Assembly (NCBI RefSeq): GCF_004791025.1
Contig: NZ_SRUO01000002.1
Span: 434,001-498,000 of the forward strand
Length of the DNA stretch: 64,000 nt
Direction of reading: 5' to 3'
Origin: Mesorhizobium sp. M4B.F.Ca.ET.203.01.1.1
Lineage (GTDB): Bacteria; Pseudomonadota; Alphaproteobacteria; Rhizobiales; Rhizobiaceae
This document shows positions 18,701 through 26,493 of this stretch, one piece after another (position 1 is the first letter of the stretch; each line of letters opens with the position of its first letter). The notes below the pieces were generated by a model, which worked only from the letters and a program-made list of their open reading frames with translations, made no database searches and was not told the origin of the DNA. The translations under genes were made by a program, and so were the position numbers.

Positions 18701-19122
18701 TTGGCGCGCGGCAGTTCCTTGCGCTCGAGGTGATCGGGCAGGATGCCGTACTTGATCGGGCCGAACAGCGCCGAAATGACGCCGAACAGGAACAGCGCCG
18801 TCAGCAGAACCGGAATGGAGGAGAGCGCGATGCCGATGACCGCGAGCAGTGCGGCGCCGATCTCGACGAACTTCAGCCTGCGCGCCACGAAAGCCTTGTC
18901 GAAGCGGTCGGCGATCTCGCCGCCAAGCGCGGACAAGAGCAGGAAAGGAGCCATGAAGATGGCGCCGGCCAAGGTCACCAGTGACGCCGCCTGGTCGGCG
19001 GCAAGGGTGAAGAGGATGAGGAACACCAGCGTGTTCTTCAGGAAATTGTCGTTGAAGGCGGACAGGAACTGCGTCCAGAAGAGAGGCGCGAAGCGCCGCG
19101 ACATCATCAGATGGGTGTTCAT
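15718..19122 (-). CDS. aas: LplT-PlsC-Aas fusion: lysophospholipid transporter/acyltransferase/acyl-ACP synthetase
   Basis: 1134 residues with three parts. An MFS transporter of about 420 residues (LplT-like start FWTQFLSAFNDNFLKNTLVF) is followed by a PlsC acyltransferase (NHVSFLDG, the NHxxxxD box, then FPEGR) and an AMP-binding acyl-ACP/acyl-CoA synthetase (LFTSGSEGTPKGVVLTHRN). In E. coli LplT and Aas are separate proteins that recycle lysophosphatidylethanolamine; here transport and reacylation are fused. The ATG at 19122 follows GGAA at the right distance; a TTG 12 bp earlier is less likely. It is preceded by a small ORF and three operator copies. Confidence 0.9.
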   Translation of the reverse strand: MNTHLMMSRRFAPLFWTQFLSAFNDNFLKNTLVFLILFTLAADQAASLVTLAGAIFMAPFLLLSALGGEIADRFDKAFVARRLKFVEIGAALLAVIGIALSSIPVLLTALFLFGVISALFGPIKYGILPDHLERKELPRANAWIESATFAAILGGTIAGGIVSADGIGVAVFGPIMMALAVGCWLVSRYIPATGSAAPDLAIDKNILRSTWRLVSELRTNQRIWRAALMASWFWLVGAIVLSILPPLVKNSLGGTEIAVTAYLAVFAVAVAVGSAIAAWMSQGRMVLLPAPVGTALMAVFGLDLAWSVWGLHSTVQAETLGAFFAGQNTIRVAIDLAGLAIAGAFLVVPTFAAVQAWAPEDRRARVVAAVNVVSAGFMTIGGGLVAVIQGAGVSIAGVLAGLAAVNAVAAWLMLKYLPTNPFRDFVSILFRAFHHLEVEGLDNLKAAGPAPILALNHVSFLDGPLALTLTDEEPVFAIDHTIAQAWWMKPFLKLARALPLNPAKPMSTRTLIKIVQGGDPLVIFPEGRITVTGGLMKVYDGAAMVADKTGSMVVPVRIDGLEKSYFSRLTSQHVRRRLFPKVKVTILEPVKLDVPQELKGRQRRTAAGAALYQVMSDLVFRTEDIDRTVLEKIILTAGERGMKELAVQDPVTGSLSYGKLLTAAAVLGEKFEHLYAGQQTIGIMLPNANGACATLLGVMSAGKVPAMINFTAGAANILSACKAAEVKTVLTSRAFVEQAKLGAVVEEIGRSVEIVWLDELRAGIGLKDKLLGLLRKTTPRVARKPDDAAVILFTSGSEGTPKGVVLTHRNILANAAQAASRIDFHSGDKVFNVLPIFHSFGMTAGTVLPLISGVPVYFYPSPLHYRIVPELVYASNATIIFGTDTFLSGYARTAHPYDFRSVRYCFAGAEPVKPATRMTYMEKFGLRILEGYGVTEAAPVISINTPMYNRSGSVGKIMPGMEYRLDPVPGVDDGGRLYVRGPNVMSGYLRAEKPGVLEPLADGWHDTGDVVTVDEAGFITIRGRAKRFAKIGGEMISLAAVEALAGELWKGSLSAVASVPDARKGEKLILITEAANATRAEFLAFAKANGAMDLMVPAEVRVVPKVPVLGSGKLDFAGVTKLVRGEEELKVKAA

Positions 19123-19217
19123 GGCAGGTTCCAATGGGCAAGGCCATCGAGCAATCCGAGATGGATCGGTCAGCGGTTGCTTGCGCGGTTTGAGCCTCGT
19201 TTTAAGCGGGAAGCCGG

Positions 19218-19385
19218 TTAAACTTCGTTACTGCGGTTGATATCCATCATCAGCTTTTCGGTCTTAGCGCCTTGCAGCCTGTTGATGAACCGGCCCGTTT
19301 CCTCCGCGTCACGCAGCGTCTTGGTGATGGCGATGGACGTCTTCCAGGCACTCGAATGGTTGGAAACATAACTGTTGGTGGCCAT
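19218..19385 (-). CDS. Small 55-residue protein upstream of aas
   Basis: ATG at 19385 with GAAAGGA about 8 bp upstream opens a 55-codon frame ending TAA at 19218. The product is hydrophilic, begins MATNSYVSNHSSAWKTS and ends with KTEKLMMDINRSNEV; it has no membrane segment. It lies 95 bp before aas on the same strand and downstream of three TGAAC-N3-GTTCA sites, so it is probably the first gene of that operon. I do not recognise the family. The good ribosome site and operon position are the only evidence. Confidence 0.5.
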   Translation of the reverse strand: MATNSYVSNHSSAWKTSIAITKTLRDAEETGRFINRLQGAKTEKLMMDINRSNEV

Positions 19386-19490
19386 CGATATGATCCTTTC
19401 GTTTCAGGGTTAAGCCGGGTCGGCGCTGGCTGGTTTCAGGGCCGGATACAATCAGCCGGCTTCGTCATCCTCTTCGCCGCTCATTTTCCA

Positions 19491-19559
19491 TGAACGATGT
19501 TCATAAACGCAACATAGCACATTGTGAACGGCGTTCAAGAGAAAAGTGAACACCGTTCA
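19491..19559. promoter_or_regulatory. Triple operator TGAAC-N3-GTTCA with overlapping promoter
   Basis: Three 13-bp perfect inverted repeats: TGAACGATGTTCA (19491-19503), TGAACGGCGTTCA (19525-19537) and TGAACACCGTTCA (19547-19559). On the minus strand TTGAAC inside the middle site can serve as -35 with TATGTT 16 bp later as -10, driving the 55-residue ORF and aas. The arrangement is typical of TetR/MarR-type repression, but no such regulator is adjacent. Confidence 0.7.
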
Positions 19560-19638
19560 AAGATTCAAATGAAGGCGGCGACCGCGACCTTGGGCGAGGC
19601 CGCGCATACGGCGAGTTCCGCCTCGCCGATGCGGGATG

Positions 19639-20385
19639 TCACGCCTCGCCGGTCAGCCGTGCCGCAATCAGGCGCGCCGCCTTGACCGCCGCAGCACCCT
19701 GGTTGGCCGCGACCGCATCGTCGACGCGGGATATGGGGGACGCCACCGCCAGCGCGCCGATCGGTTGGCCGTCGGCGCCGAGGATCGCGGCGCCGATGCT
19801 GTGCACGCCTTCCTCATAGCCCTGCGAGCTGCGCGAATAGCCGCTCGCGGCGGCAAAAGCGATGGCTTTGGCCAGCGTGTCCGGTCCTGTCACCGTATGC
19901 GCGGTGAAGGCCTGCAAGGGCTTCTCCAGATAGGCGCTGACCACTTGCAGCCGCGAGGCGGCGAGGAAGGCGATGCCGGAGGCCGTGCCGTGCAGTGGCA
20001 GGATCTGGCCGACATCGACATTGACGCGGTTGGCCTTCGCCGACAGTTCGACATGCACGGTGAGCAGCGCGCCGGCGCTGAACTCCGACAGATGCACGGT
20101 CTCGCCGGTTTCGAGCGACAGCTCCCGCGCCACCGGCGCCGCCACGCGCACGAAAGGGAAATGCGCGTCGCGGATGCGGGCCAGCCGCGACAGGCCGGCG
20201 CCCAGCCGGTAGCGGCGGCTTTGCGGCTCCTGCTCGATCAGCCGATGGTTGGCGAGCGCCATCAGCAGGCGCCGGGCTGTCGCCTTGTCGAGGCCGGCCT
20301 TGCGGGCGAGGTCGGACAGCCCGATCTCCGGCTCGTCGAGCGTGAACAGCTCCAGCAGCGAGACCGCCTTGCCCACCGTGCTCAT
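19639..20385 (-). CDS. IclR-family transcriptional regulator
   Basis: 248 residues: an N-terminal winged helix (IGLSDLARKAGLDKATARRLLMAL) and the C-terminal IclR effector domain (GYEEGVHSIGAAILG...ALAVASP). The start is ATG at 20385 behind TTGGAGAA; the longer open frame upstream has no family similarity. It is divergent from the aminotransferase-SDR-SDR operon, which it presumably regulates in response to a catabolite. Confidence 0.9.
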   Translation of the reverse strand: MSTVGKAVSLLELFTLDEPEIGLSDLARKAGLDKATARRLLMALANHRLIEQEPQSRRYRLGAGLSRLARIRDAHFPFVRVAAPVARELSLETGETVHLSEFSAGALLTVHVELSAKANRVNVDVGQILPLHGTASGIAFLAASRLQVVSAYLEKPLQAFTAHTVTGPDTLAKAIAFAAASGYSRSSQGYEEGVHSIGAAILGADGQPIGALAVASPISRVDDAVAANQGAAAVKAARLIAARLTGEA

Positions 20386-20471
20386 GATGCATTCTCCAAG
20401 ATAGTTCGCATGTGAATTAACTTGACAGCAGCCGAGGTAGCCTGCAGTTTGTCTATAACATACAAAACGAT

Positions 20472-20488
20472 GGTTCAAATAGTGAACC
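20472..20488. promoter_or_regulatory. Candidate IclR operator
   Basis: GGTTCA-AATAG-TGAACC, a perfect 6-bp inverted repeat in the gap between the IclR gene and the aminotransferase gene, 55 bp before the latter's start. Position and size suit an IclR dimer site. Confidence 0.4.
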
Positions 20489-20542
20489 GACAAGAAAATC
20501 ATCTTGTGCCCAACTGACGGCACACAAGGGAGGCTTCGCCCC

Positions 20543-21934
20543 GTGACGGCTGCCAAAAACGCTTTCCATTCAAAGACAACCGGCGATCTGCTCGACAGCG
20601 AGCAGCAGCGCTTCCTCGAAAACCACCCGCGCTCGGCGGCAGCATGGGAAGAGGGCAAGAGGCACTTCCTCTATGGCGGTCCCTCGCACTGGATGCGACG
20701 CTGGGCCGGCGGCTTCCCGGTCTATGCGGCGTCGGCCAGCGGCGCCCATATCCGTGACATCGACGGTCACGACTATGTCGACTTCGCCCTTGGCGACACC
20801 GGAGGCATGTGCGGCCATGCGCCGGAAGCGGTCACCCGCGCCGCGCTTCGCCAGTTGCAGAACGGCACCACGATGATGCTGCCGACCGAGGACAGCCTCT
20901 GGGTCGGCGCAGAGCTTACGCGCCGCTTCGGCCTGCCTTACTGGACGCTGACCACCTCGGCCACCGACGCCAATCGCGGCGCCATCCGCATCGCCCGCAT
21001 GATCACCGGCCGCGACAAGGTGCTGGTCTTCTCCGGCTGCTATCACGGCGGCGTCGAGGAAGCGCATGTCGAGATCCGCGACGGCCGCGTCGGTATGCGC
21101 AACATGATCCATCCCAACGGCGTCGACCATTCCGCCGTCTCCAGGGTGGTCGAGTTCAACGACATCGCGGCGCTGGAGGAGGCGCTCTCGGCCGGCGACG
21201 TCGCCTGCGTGCTGACCGAGCCGCTGATGACCAATTTCGGCATGATCCCTGTCGCCGACGGTTTTCACGCCGCGCTTCGCGAAATCACGCGCCGCACCGG
21301 CACGGTGCTGATCATCGACGAGACGCACACCATCTCCAGCGGGCCGGGCGGCTATACTGCGCAGCACGGTCTGGAGCCGGACATGCTGGTCGCCGGCAAG
21401 GCAATCGCCGGCGGCATCCCGGCCGGCGTCTTCGGTGTCTCGCGGGAGATCGCCGAGCGGCTGTGGGCGATCGTGCCGATGGTCAATCCGCGTGTGCGTC
21501 AGTCGGCGCATCTCGGCATCGGTGGCACGCTGGCCGGCAACGCGCTGACCGTCGCCACCATGCGCGCGGTGCTGGAGGAGGTGCTGACGCCGGCCAATTT
21601 CGAAAAGATGATCGCCAACGCTTCGCGGCTGGCCGAGGCGGCGCGGGGCATCATCAGCGCCAACAAATTGCCCTGGCATGTGACGCAGATCGGCGCCCGC
21701 GCCGAGATCATGTTCATGCCCGCGCCGCCGCGCAACGGCGCCGACGTCATTGCCGGCCGGCGCGGCGATCTCGAGACGCTGCTGCATGCCTTCTACATGA
21801 ACGAGGGCATATTGGTGACGCCGTTCCACACCATGTTCCTAATGTGCCCGGCGACCTCGCCGTCCGACGTCGACCGCCACACGGATGTCTTTACCCGCTT
21901 CGTCGATCTGGTTCGCAGCGCGGGCGTCGTCTAA
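20543..21934 (+). CDS. Class III pyridoxal-phosphate aminotransferase (GSAM-like)
   Basis: 463 residues of the fold-type I class III aminotransferase family, closest in style to glutamate-1-semialdehyde aminomutase-like proteins. The PLP-binding Asp lies in VLIIDETHT and the Schiff-base Lys in LVAGKAIAGGIP. The GTG start at 20543 follows GGGAGG by 9 bp. Two dehydrogenases follow immediately, so the operon probably degrades or makes an amino alcohol or hydroxylated amino acid; the substrate is unknown. Confidence 0.85.
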   Translation: MTAAKNAFHSKTTGDLLDSEQQRFLENHPRSAAAWEEGKRHFLYGGPSHWMRRWAGGFPVYAASASGAHIRDIDGHDYVDFALGDTGGMCGHAPEAVTRAALRQLQNGTTMMLPTEDSLWVGAELTRRFGLPYWTLTTSATDANRGAIRIARMITGRDKVLVFSGCYHGGVEEAHVEIRDGRVGMRNMIHPNGVDHSAVSRVVEFNDIAALEEALSAGDVACVLTEPLMTNFGMIPVADGFHAALREITRRTGTVLIIDETHTISSGPGGYTAQHGLEPDMLVAGKAIAGGIPAGVFGVSREIAERLWAIVPMVNPRVRQSAHLGIGGTLAGNALTVATMRAVLEEVLTPANFEKMIANASRLAEAARGIISANKLPWHVTQIGARAEIMFMPAPPRNGADVIAGRRGDLETLLHAFYMNEGILVTPFHTMFLMCPATSPSDVDRHTDVFTRFVDLVRSAGVV

Positions 21935-21937
21935 GCG

Positions 21938-22732
21938 ATGGCAAATCCATTCGACCTCAAGGGCCGGGTGGCGCTGGTGACCGGCGGGGGGCGCGGTATC
22001 GGTGCCGCGATCGTCACGCGCTTCGCCGAGGCTGGCGCTTCGTTGGTCATCGCCAACCGCACGCTCGACGTTGCCGAAACCCTCGCGGCCGATCTCTCGG
22101 CGCGGGGCCTCTCCGTCCGCGCCGTTACGCTTGCCGGACTCGACCGCGCCGCCTTGCACGGGCTCGTCGGCGACGTCATCCGCGAAGCCGGCCGCCTCGA
22201 CATCGTCGTCCACAATGCCGGCGGCTGCCCCTGGGCCTCGATCGAGGACCTCGACGAGGACAAGCTCGAAGAGGCATTGGCGCTCAATCTCAAACCCTGC
22301 TTCTGGCTGGCGCAGGCGGCGGCGCCGGCAATGCGCGCCAACGGTTTCGGCCGCATCCTCGTCACCTCGTCAGTGTCGGCGCGCGTGGCCATGGCCGGCG
22401 GCGCGCACTATTCGGCGGCCAAGGCCGGCGTCAACGCCTTCATCCGGGGCGCCGCCTTCGAGTTCGCGCGCGACGGCATCACCATCAACGGCGTCGAGCC
22501 GGGCTTCATCGCCAAGGGCAGGGGCACAATGAGCGCGCCGGAAGTCGCCGACAGGCTCGGCCGGTTCATCCCCGCCGGCCGTCTCGGCGAGGCAGACGAC
22601 ATCGCCTATGCCATGCTCTACCTCGCCTCCGAGCAGGCGAGGTACTTGACCGGCCAGACCATCGTCGTCGACGGCGGCTCGACCTTGGCGGAGACCGGCT
22701 ATGCCGTCGAGCGGCATTGGGGGCTGGCATGA
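21938..22732 (+). CDS. Short-chain dehydrogenase/reductase
   Basis: 264 residues, classical SDR: cofactor motif TGGGRGIG, HNAGG, catalytic Ser in LVTSSVSA and YSAAK (Tyr-x-x-x-Lys), ending IVVDGGS. The start is 3 bp after the aminotransferase stop and the stop overlaps the next SDR by 4 bp (ATGA). NAD(P)-dependent oxidation or reduction of a pathway intermediate is expected. Confidence 0.85.
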   Translation: MANPFDLKGRVALVTGGGRGIGAAIVTRFAEAGASLVIANRTLDVAETLAADLSARGLSVRAVTLAGLDRAALHGLVGDVIREAGRLDIVVHNAGGCPWASIEDLDEDKLEEALALNLKPCFWLAQAAAPAMRANGFGRILVTSSVSARVAMAGGAHYSAAKAGVNAFIRGAAFEFARDGITINGVEPGFIAKGRGTMSAPEVADRLGRFIPAGRLGEADDIAYAMLYLASEQARYLTGQTIVVDGGSTLAETGYAVERHWGLA

Positions 22733-23502
22733 GCCGGCGCCTTGAAGGCCGCAAGGCGCTGATCACCGGTGCCGCCACCGGCATGGGCCGCGCCACCGCC
22801 GAGCTGTTCGGCCGGCATGGCGCCGAGGTCATCGCCTTCGGCCATGGCGACGAAGTGCTGGACGAGGCCGCGAGGGCAAGCGGCGGCATCGCCGTGCGCG
22901 GCGACATCACGGTTCCCGGTGACATAGCCTTCGCCATCGACGCCTGCGAGGGTCGCCTCGACATCGTCGTCAACGCCGCCGGCGTGATGATCCTCGACGA
23001 GCCGGAGACGCTGAGCGACGAGACCTGGGCCAAGAGTTTCGCCGTCAACGTCACCGGCTCGATGATGGTCTGCCGCGCGGCGCTGCCGCTGCTGAAGCAG
23101 CGCGGCGGCGCGATCGTCAACATCGCTTCCGTCGGCGCGTTCAACGCCAGCGGCCAGAACGCCGCCTATTCGGCAAGCAAGGCAGCGCTCGTCTCCTATA
23201 CGCGCTCGCTCGCCTTCGCACACGGCCCCGACGGCATCCGCGCCAATGCCGTGGCGCCCGGCTGGGTGCGCACGCCGATGAGCGTGTACGAGATGGAAGT
23301 GGCGGCGGCCGCCAACGGCTCGACGCCGGAGAAGGAGTTCGCGGCGCTGACCGGCCGCATCGCGCTGCGCCGTGTCGCCGAGCCCGAAGAGATCGCCTCC
23401 TGCTGCCTGTTCCTCGCCTCCGACGAAGCGTCCTTCGTCACCGGCGCGGTGCTGGTCGCCGACGGCGGCGGCCGCGCGCCGACGCAGAACAGGGCGGTGT
23501 GA
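22729..23502 (+). CDS. Short-chain dehydrogenase/reductase
   Basis: 257 residues with TGAATGMG, NAAG, NIASVGA and YSASK, a second classical SDR different from its neighbour. It is translationally coupled to the upstream SDR by ATGA overlap and is last in the operon under the divergent IclR regulator. Confidence 0.85.
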   Translation: MSRRLEGRKALITGAATGMGRATAELFGRHGAEVIAFGHGDEVLDEAARASGGIAVRGDITVPGDIAFAIDACEGRLDIVVNAAGVMILDEPETLSDETWAKSFAVNVTGSMMVCRAALPLLKQRGGAIVNIASVGAFNASGQNAAYSASKAALVSYTRSLAFAHGPDGIRANAVAPGWVRTPMSVYEMEVAAAANGSTPEKEFAALTGRIALRRVAEPEEIASCCLFLASDEASFVTGAVLVADGGGRAPTQNRAV

Positions 23503-23619
23503 CGTGATCTGAAATTTCCCGTTCACCACGTTGGTCGCGGGTAAAACTTTGCGGCAGTTGGAGCTACACCAGCGCGCCGCAAACGGCTATCTATCGTCGC
23601 GGTATCATGCTTCGGGGTC

Positions 23620-25032
23620 ATGAGAGGCGCGGGCTTGCAACTGGACCTGAAAACCATTGAAGCGCTTGCCCCTGACCAGGCCTCGCTCAGCGCCGCCTCC
23701 AAGCTGACCAAGCGCTCGAACTGGCCGCGCCTGGAGATGAATGAGCAACTGGGGCTCATCTGGGGGGAATGCCAGGGCTCGGGATCGAATCCCTATCGTG
23801 TCGCGTTCGACACCGGCGACCATGGCTACAAATGCACCTGTCCATCGCGAAAATTCCCGTGCAAGCACATATTGGGGCTGATGTGGATCGGCGCCACCGC
23901 GCCGGCCAGCTTCGATCGCGTCGATCAGACGCCGGAATGGGTGAATGACTGGCTCGGACGCCGCCGCAAGACCGGGCAGCAGCCAGCACAATCGGCGGCC
24001 AGCGCCGAAGGCAAAAGCATCGACGAGGCATCGCGGCCGGACGAGAGCGCCCCGGTCGAGGATGCCGCGGCCGCCGAACGCCGCGAGGCGGCACAGCGCA
24101 AGCGGGCAGAGGATACGCGAAGCGCGGTCTCGGCGGCGTTGGACGAGCTCGATCAATGGATAGCCGACCAGCTCCGGCTCGGCCTTGCCGGGTTCGTCGA
24201 TGCCTGCAGCGAGCGCTGCCGCCGCATTGCAGCCCGGCTTGTCGACCTCAAGGCGACCGCGCTTGCCGGCCGCATCGACGAGTTGCCGGCGCGGCTGATG
24301 GCGCTGCGCGGCGAGGAGAAGCCGGATGCCGCGATCCGCGAGCTGGGCAAGCTGGTGCTGCTCGCCAAGGCCTGGCGCGCCACGCCCGATGATCCCGAGC
24401 TGAAACGACTTGTGTCGACATCTGAGACGCGCGAGCAGGTCCTCGCCAACCCCGATGCCGTCCAGGTCGCGAGCGACTGGGAGGTGCTGGGAGAAAAGAT
24501 CGAGACCCGCCGCGACGGCCTCGTCAGCCATGCGACCTGGCTGCTCGATCTGCAGAGCCCGGCGCCGCGCTTTGCCGTCCTGCTCGACTTCTTCCCGGCC
24601 TCGGCCGGGCGGCGCTCAGGCGCCTTCGCGCCGGGCGATCGCTTCAAGGCCAGGCTGGTATTCTATCCATCGCGCACTCCGCTGCGGGCGCTGGTCGCGG
24701 AGCGGCTCGGCGATGCGGCGCCCGGTGCATGGCCAGCTTTCGCCTCGGACGCCGGCGATCCGCTTGCCGCCTATGCCGCTTTCCAGGACGGTGCGCCATG
24801 GCTGTCGGATTGCCCGGTCATCCTGCCGGCCGGCGCGATCGCGCTGGACGAGAAGGACGGCGCGTGGTGGCAGGCGGCGAACGATCCGCACGGCATTGCC
24901 CTGCCTGTCGAGGGCTCGGTCAACCGGACCTTGCTGGGCCTCGATCTCGCGGCCACGGCCGCGCTCTGGAACGGCGCCAGGCTGGAGCTGCTGGCGTCGC
25001 AGAGCAATATGGGGAGGCTCGATCTGTCGTGA
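23620..25032 (+). CDS. SWIM zinc-finger protein (first gene of MoxR-vWA system)
   Basis: 470 residues. The SWIM zinc finger reads YKCTCPSRKFPCKH (Cys72, Cys74, Cys81, His83; CxCx6CxH), a module that binds nucleic acid or protein. After it comes an Ala/Glu/Arg-rich linker (about residues 115-170), then a long helical C-terminal region without familiar motifs. The ATG at 23620 has GGGG just upstream. The stop overlaps the next GTG (GTGA), so the two proteins are co-translated. It opens a five-gene operon that includes an AAA+ ATPase and a vWA protein; it could provide target recognition (inference). Confidence 0.85.
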   Translation: MRGAGLQLDLKTIEALAPDQASLSAASKLTKRSNWPRLEMNEQLGLIWGECQGSGSNPYRVAFDTGDHGYKCTCPSRKFPCKHILGLMWIGATAPASFDRVDQTPEWVNDWLGRRRKTGQQPAQSAASAEGKSIDEASRPDESAPVEDAAAAERREAAQRKRAEDTRSAVSAALDELDQWIADQLRLGLAGFVDACSERCRRIAARLVDLKATALAGRIDELPARLMALRGEEKPDAAIRELGKLVLLAKAWRATPDDPELKRLVSTSETREQVLANPDAVQVASDWEVLGEKIETRRDGLVSHATWLLDLQSPAPRFAVLLDFFPASAGRRSGAFAPGDRFKARLVFYPSRTPLRALVAERLGDAAPGAWPAFASDAGDPLAAYAAFQDGAPWLSDCPVILPAGAIALDEKDGAWWQAANDPHGIALPVEGSVNRTLLGLDLAATAALWNGARLELLASQSNMGRLDLS

Positions 25033-26474
25033 ACGAGCCCGAGCAGGCAGGGCTGGCGAGATTGCGCGACGGCTGGATTTCCGGCGGCGCCGCTTTCGAA
25101 CTTGCCCCTGCAGAATGGAAGGAAGTGGCGGCAGCGGCCAACCCGGACGAGCAGGAGCGGCGGCTGTTGGCGATTGCCGCGCAGGCGCTCGATGTCGCGC
25201 TTCGCCCGGCAGCGCCGAAAACCCTGAAGCGGCGCCCGCCGTTGCCGGCGCTGGCCATGCCGATGATCCCGGAACGGCTGCGGCCGTTGCTGCGCGCCGC
25301 ATTGAAATATGCGGCCGATGCGAGGCTCAAGGCCCGCGTGGCCACGCTCGTCGCCAGCCGAGGCTTCGTGCTGCATCCGATGGATTGGATGCCCGCTGCC
25401 TCGGATCAGGAAAGTCCCGAGGTCTATGCCCCCTGGGTCGACTGGCAGGCAGGCGCGGATGGCGAGAAACAGTCCCGGCGCGAGCAGCTGACAGCGGAGA
25501 CCTGGGATGACTTCTATCCAGCGGCGCGCCGTACCGCGCTGGTCGATTTGCGGCGCACCACGCCTGCTCTGGCGCGGACGCTGATCGAGACCAAGGGGGC
25601 AAGCGAGTCGGCGGAGGTCAGGCTTGCGCTGGTTGAACTCATGCGCTTCGGCCTGGGTGCCGACGACGTTCCGTTCCTTAAGAGCCTGTCCGCCGATCGC
25701 TCCGGCAAGGTGCGCGAACTGGCCGGCCGGCTGCTGGCAAGGCTGGGGGAGCATGGCAATCAGGCTGATGGCGGGTCGGAAGATCCGACAGCCGAGCTCG
25801 CCGCCTTCATCGAGGAAGGCAAATCCGGCTTCATTCGCCGCCGCACCACCTACGCACCGATGAAACTCAAATCGCCTGCGCAACAGGCCCGTCGCGCCGA
25901 CTTGTTCGCTTCCTGCTACTTCGGCGATCTTGTTGCTCGCTTCGGCAAGACAGAGCCTGATTTCATCGGCGCATGGCAGTTCGGCGTCGATGACAATGCC
26001 GATCGTTTTCTCGTTCTAATGGTCTCGGTGTCCGGCAGCGATGCGGCGGTGGCCTGTTTGGCGGATAGGCTTGTCGCCGAAGGCGGCAAGCTTCCGCTTC
26101 TCGCCCTCCAGCTCATGTTGCGTTTGGACAGCGGCAGGAAGCGTCTTTTGATCAGTCAGATCCTGAATGACGCACAAAATCTGCACGCGCTAAACCTGGT
26201 CGAAGGCGTAGAAGCAGGCTGGCTGGATTGGGGCGACCTCGCCAAAGGCAAGACGCTTTCGGCGCTGCGCTCCGCCGTCTCGGGTGACAACTCCGTCATG
26301 AAGCGAAGCGCTGAGCAGTATCTCGAGGCCATAGGCTTTCTCGCCACGGCGGCGACGGCGGAGAAACTGATCGGCGAGGTCGTCACCGCCGGCCTGCCGC
26401 CGGCATCGCCATCGCTCGGCCTGCTGCGGCTCAACGCGGCGCTGGCCGAAAATCGTTCCCAATCCGAAAGATGA
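25029..26474 (+). CDS. DUF5691-type helical-repeat protein
   Basis: 481 residues from a GTG overlapping the SWIM gene stop and preceded by GGGGAGG. The sequence is rich in helices with HEAT-like character (for example VRLALVELMRFGLGADDVPF and KVRELAGRLLARLGEHG) and has the LHPMDWMP and TWDDFYPAARRTAL segments I associate with DUF5691 proteins found next to SWIM and MoxR genes. There is no catalytic motif. A scaffold or adaptor role within the operon is likely but unproven. Confidence 0.7.
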   Translation: MNEPEQAGLARLRDGWISGGAAFELAPAEWKEVAAAANPDEQERRLLAIAAQALDVALRPAAPKTLKRRPPLPALAMPMIPERLRPLLRAALKYAADARLKARVATLVASRGFVLHPMDWMPAASDQESPEVYAPWVDWQAGADGEKQSRREQLTAETWDDFYPAARRTALVDLRRTTPALARTLIETKGASESAEVRLALVELMRFGLGADDVPFLKSLSADRSGKVRELAGRLLARLGEHGNQADGGSEDPTAELAAFIEEGKSGFIRRRTTYAPMKLKSPAQQARRADLFASCYFGDLVARFGKTEPDFIGAWQFGVDDNADRFLVLMVSVSGSDAAVACLADRLVAEGGKLPLLALQLMLRLDSGRKRLLISQILNDAQNLHALNLVEGVEAGWLDWGDLAKGKTLSALRSAVSGDNSVMKRSAEQYLEAIGFLATAATAEKLIGEVVTAGLPPASPSLGLLRLNAALAENRSQSER

Positions 26475-26493
26475 TCAACCCGGAGATGATCGC

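Noticed and set aside
20809..23502. An 897-codon open frame across the aminotransferase and first SDR
   Set aside because: It is the out-of-frame shadow of both genes; only its end coincides with the second SDR, whose real start is 22729.
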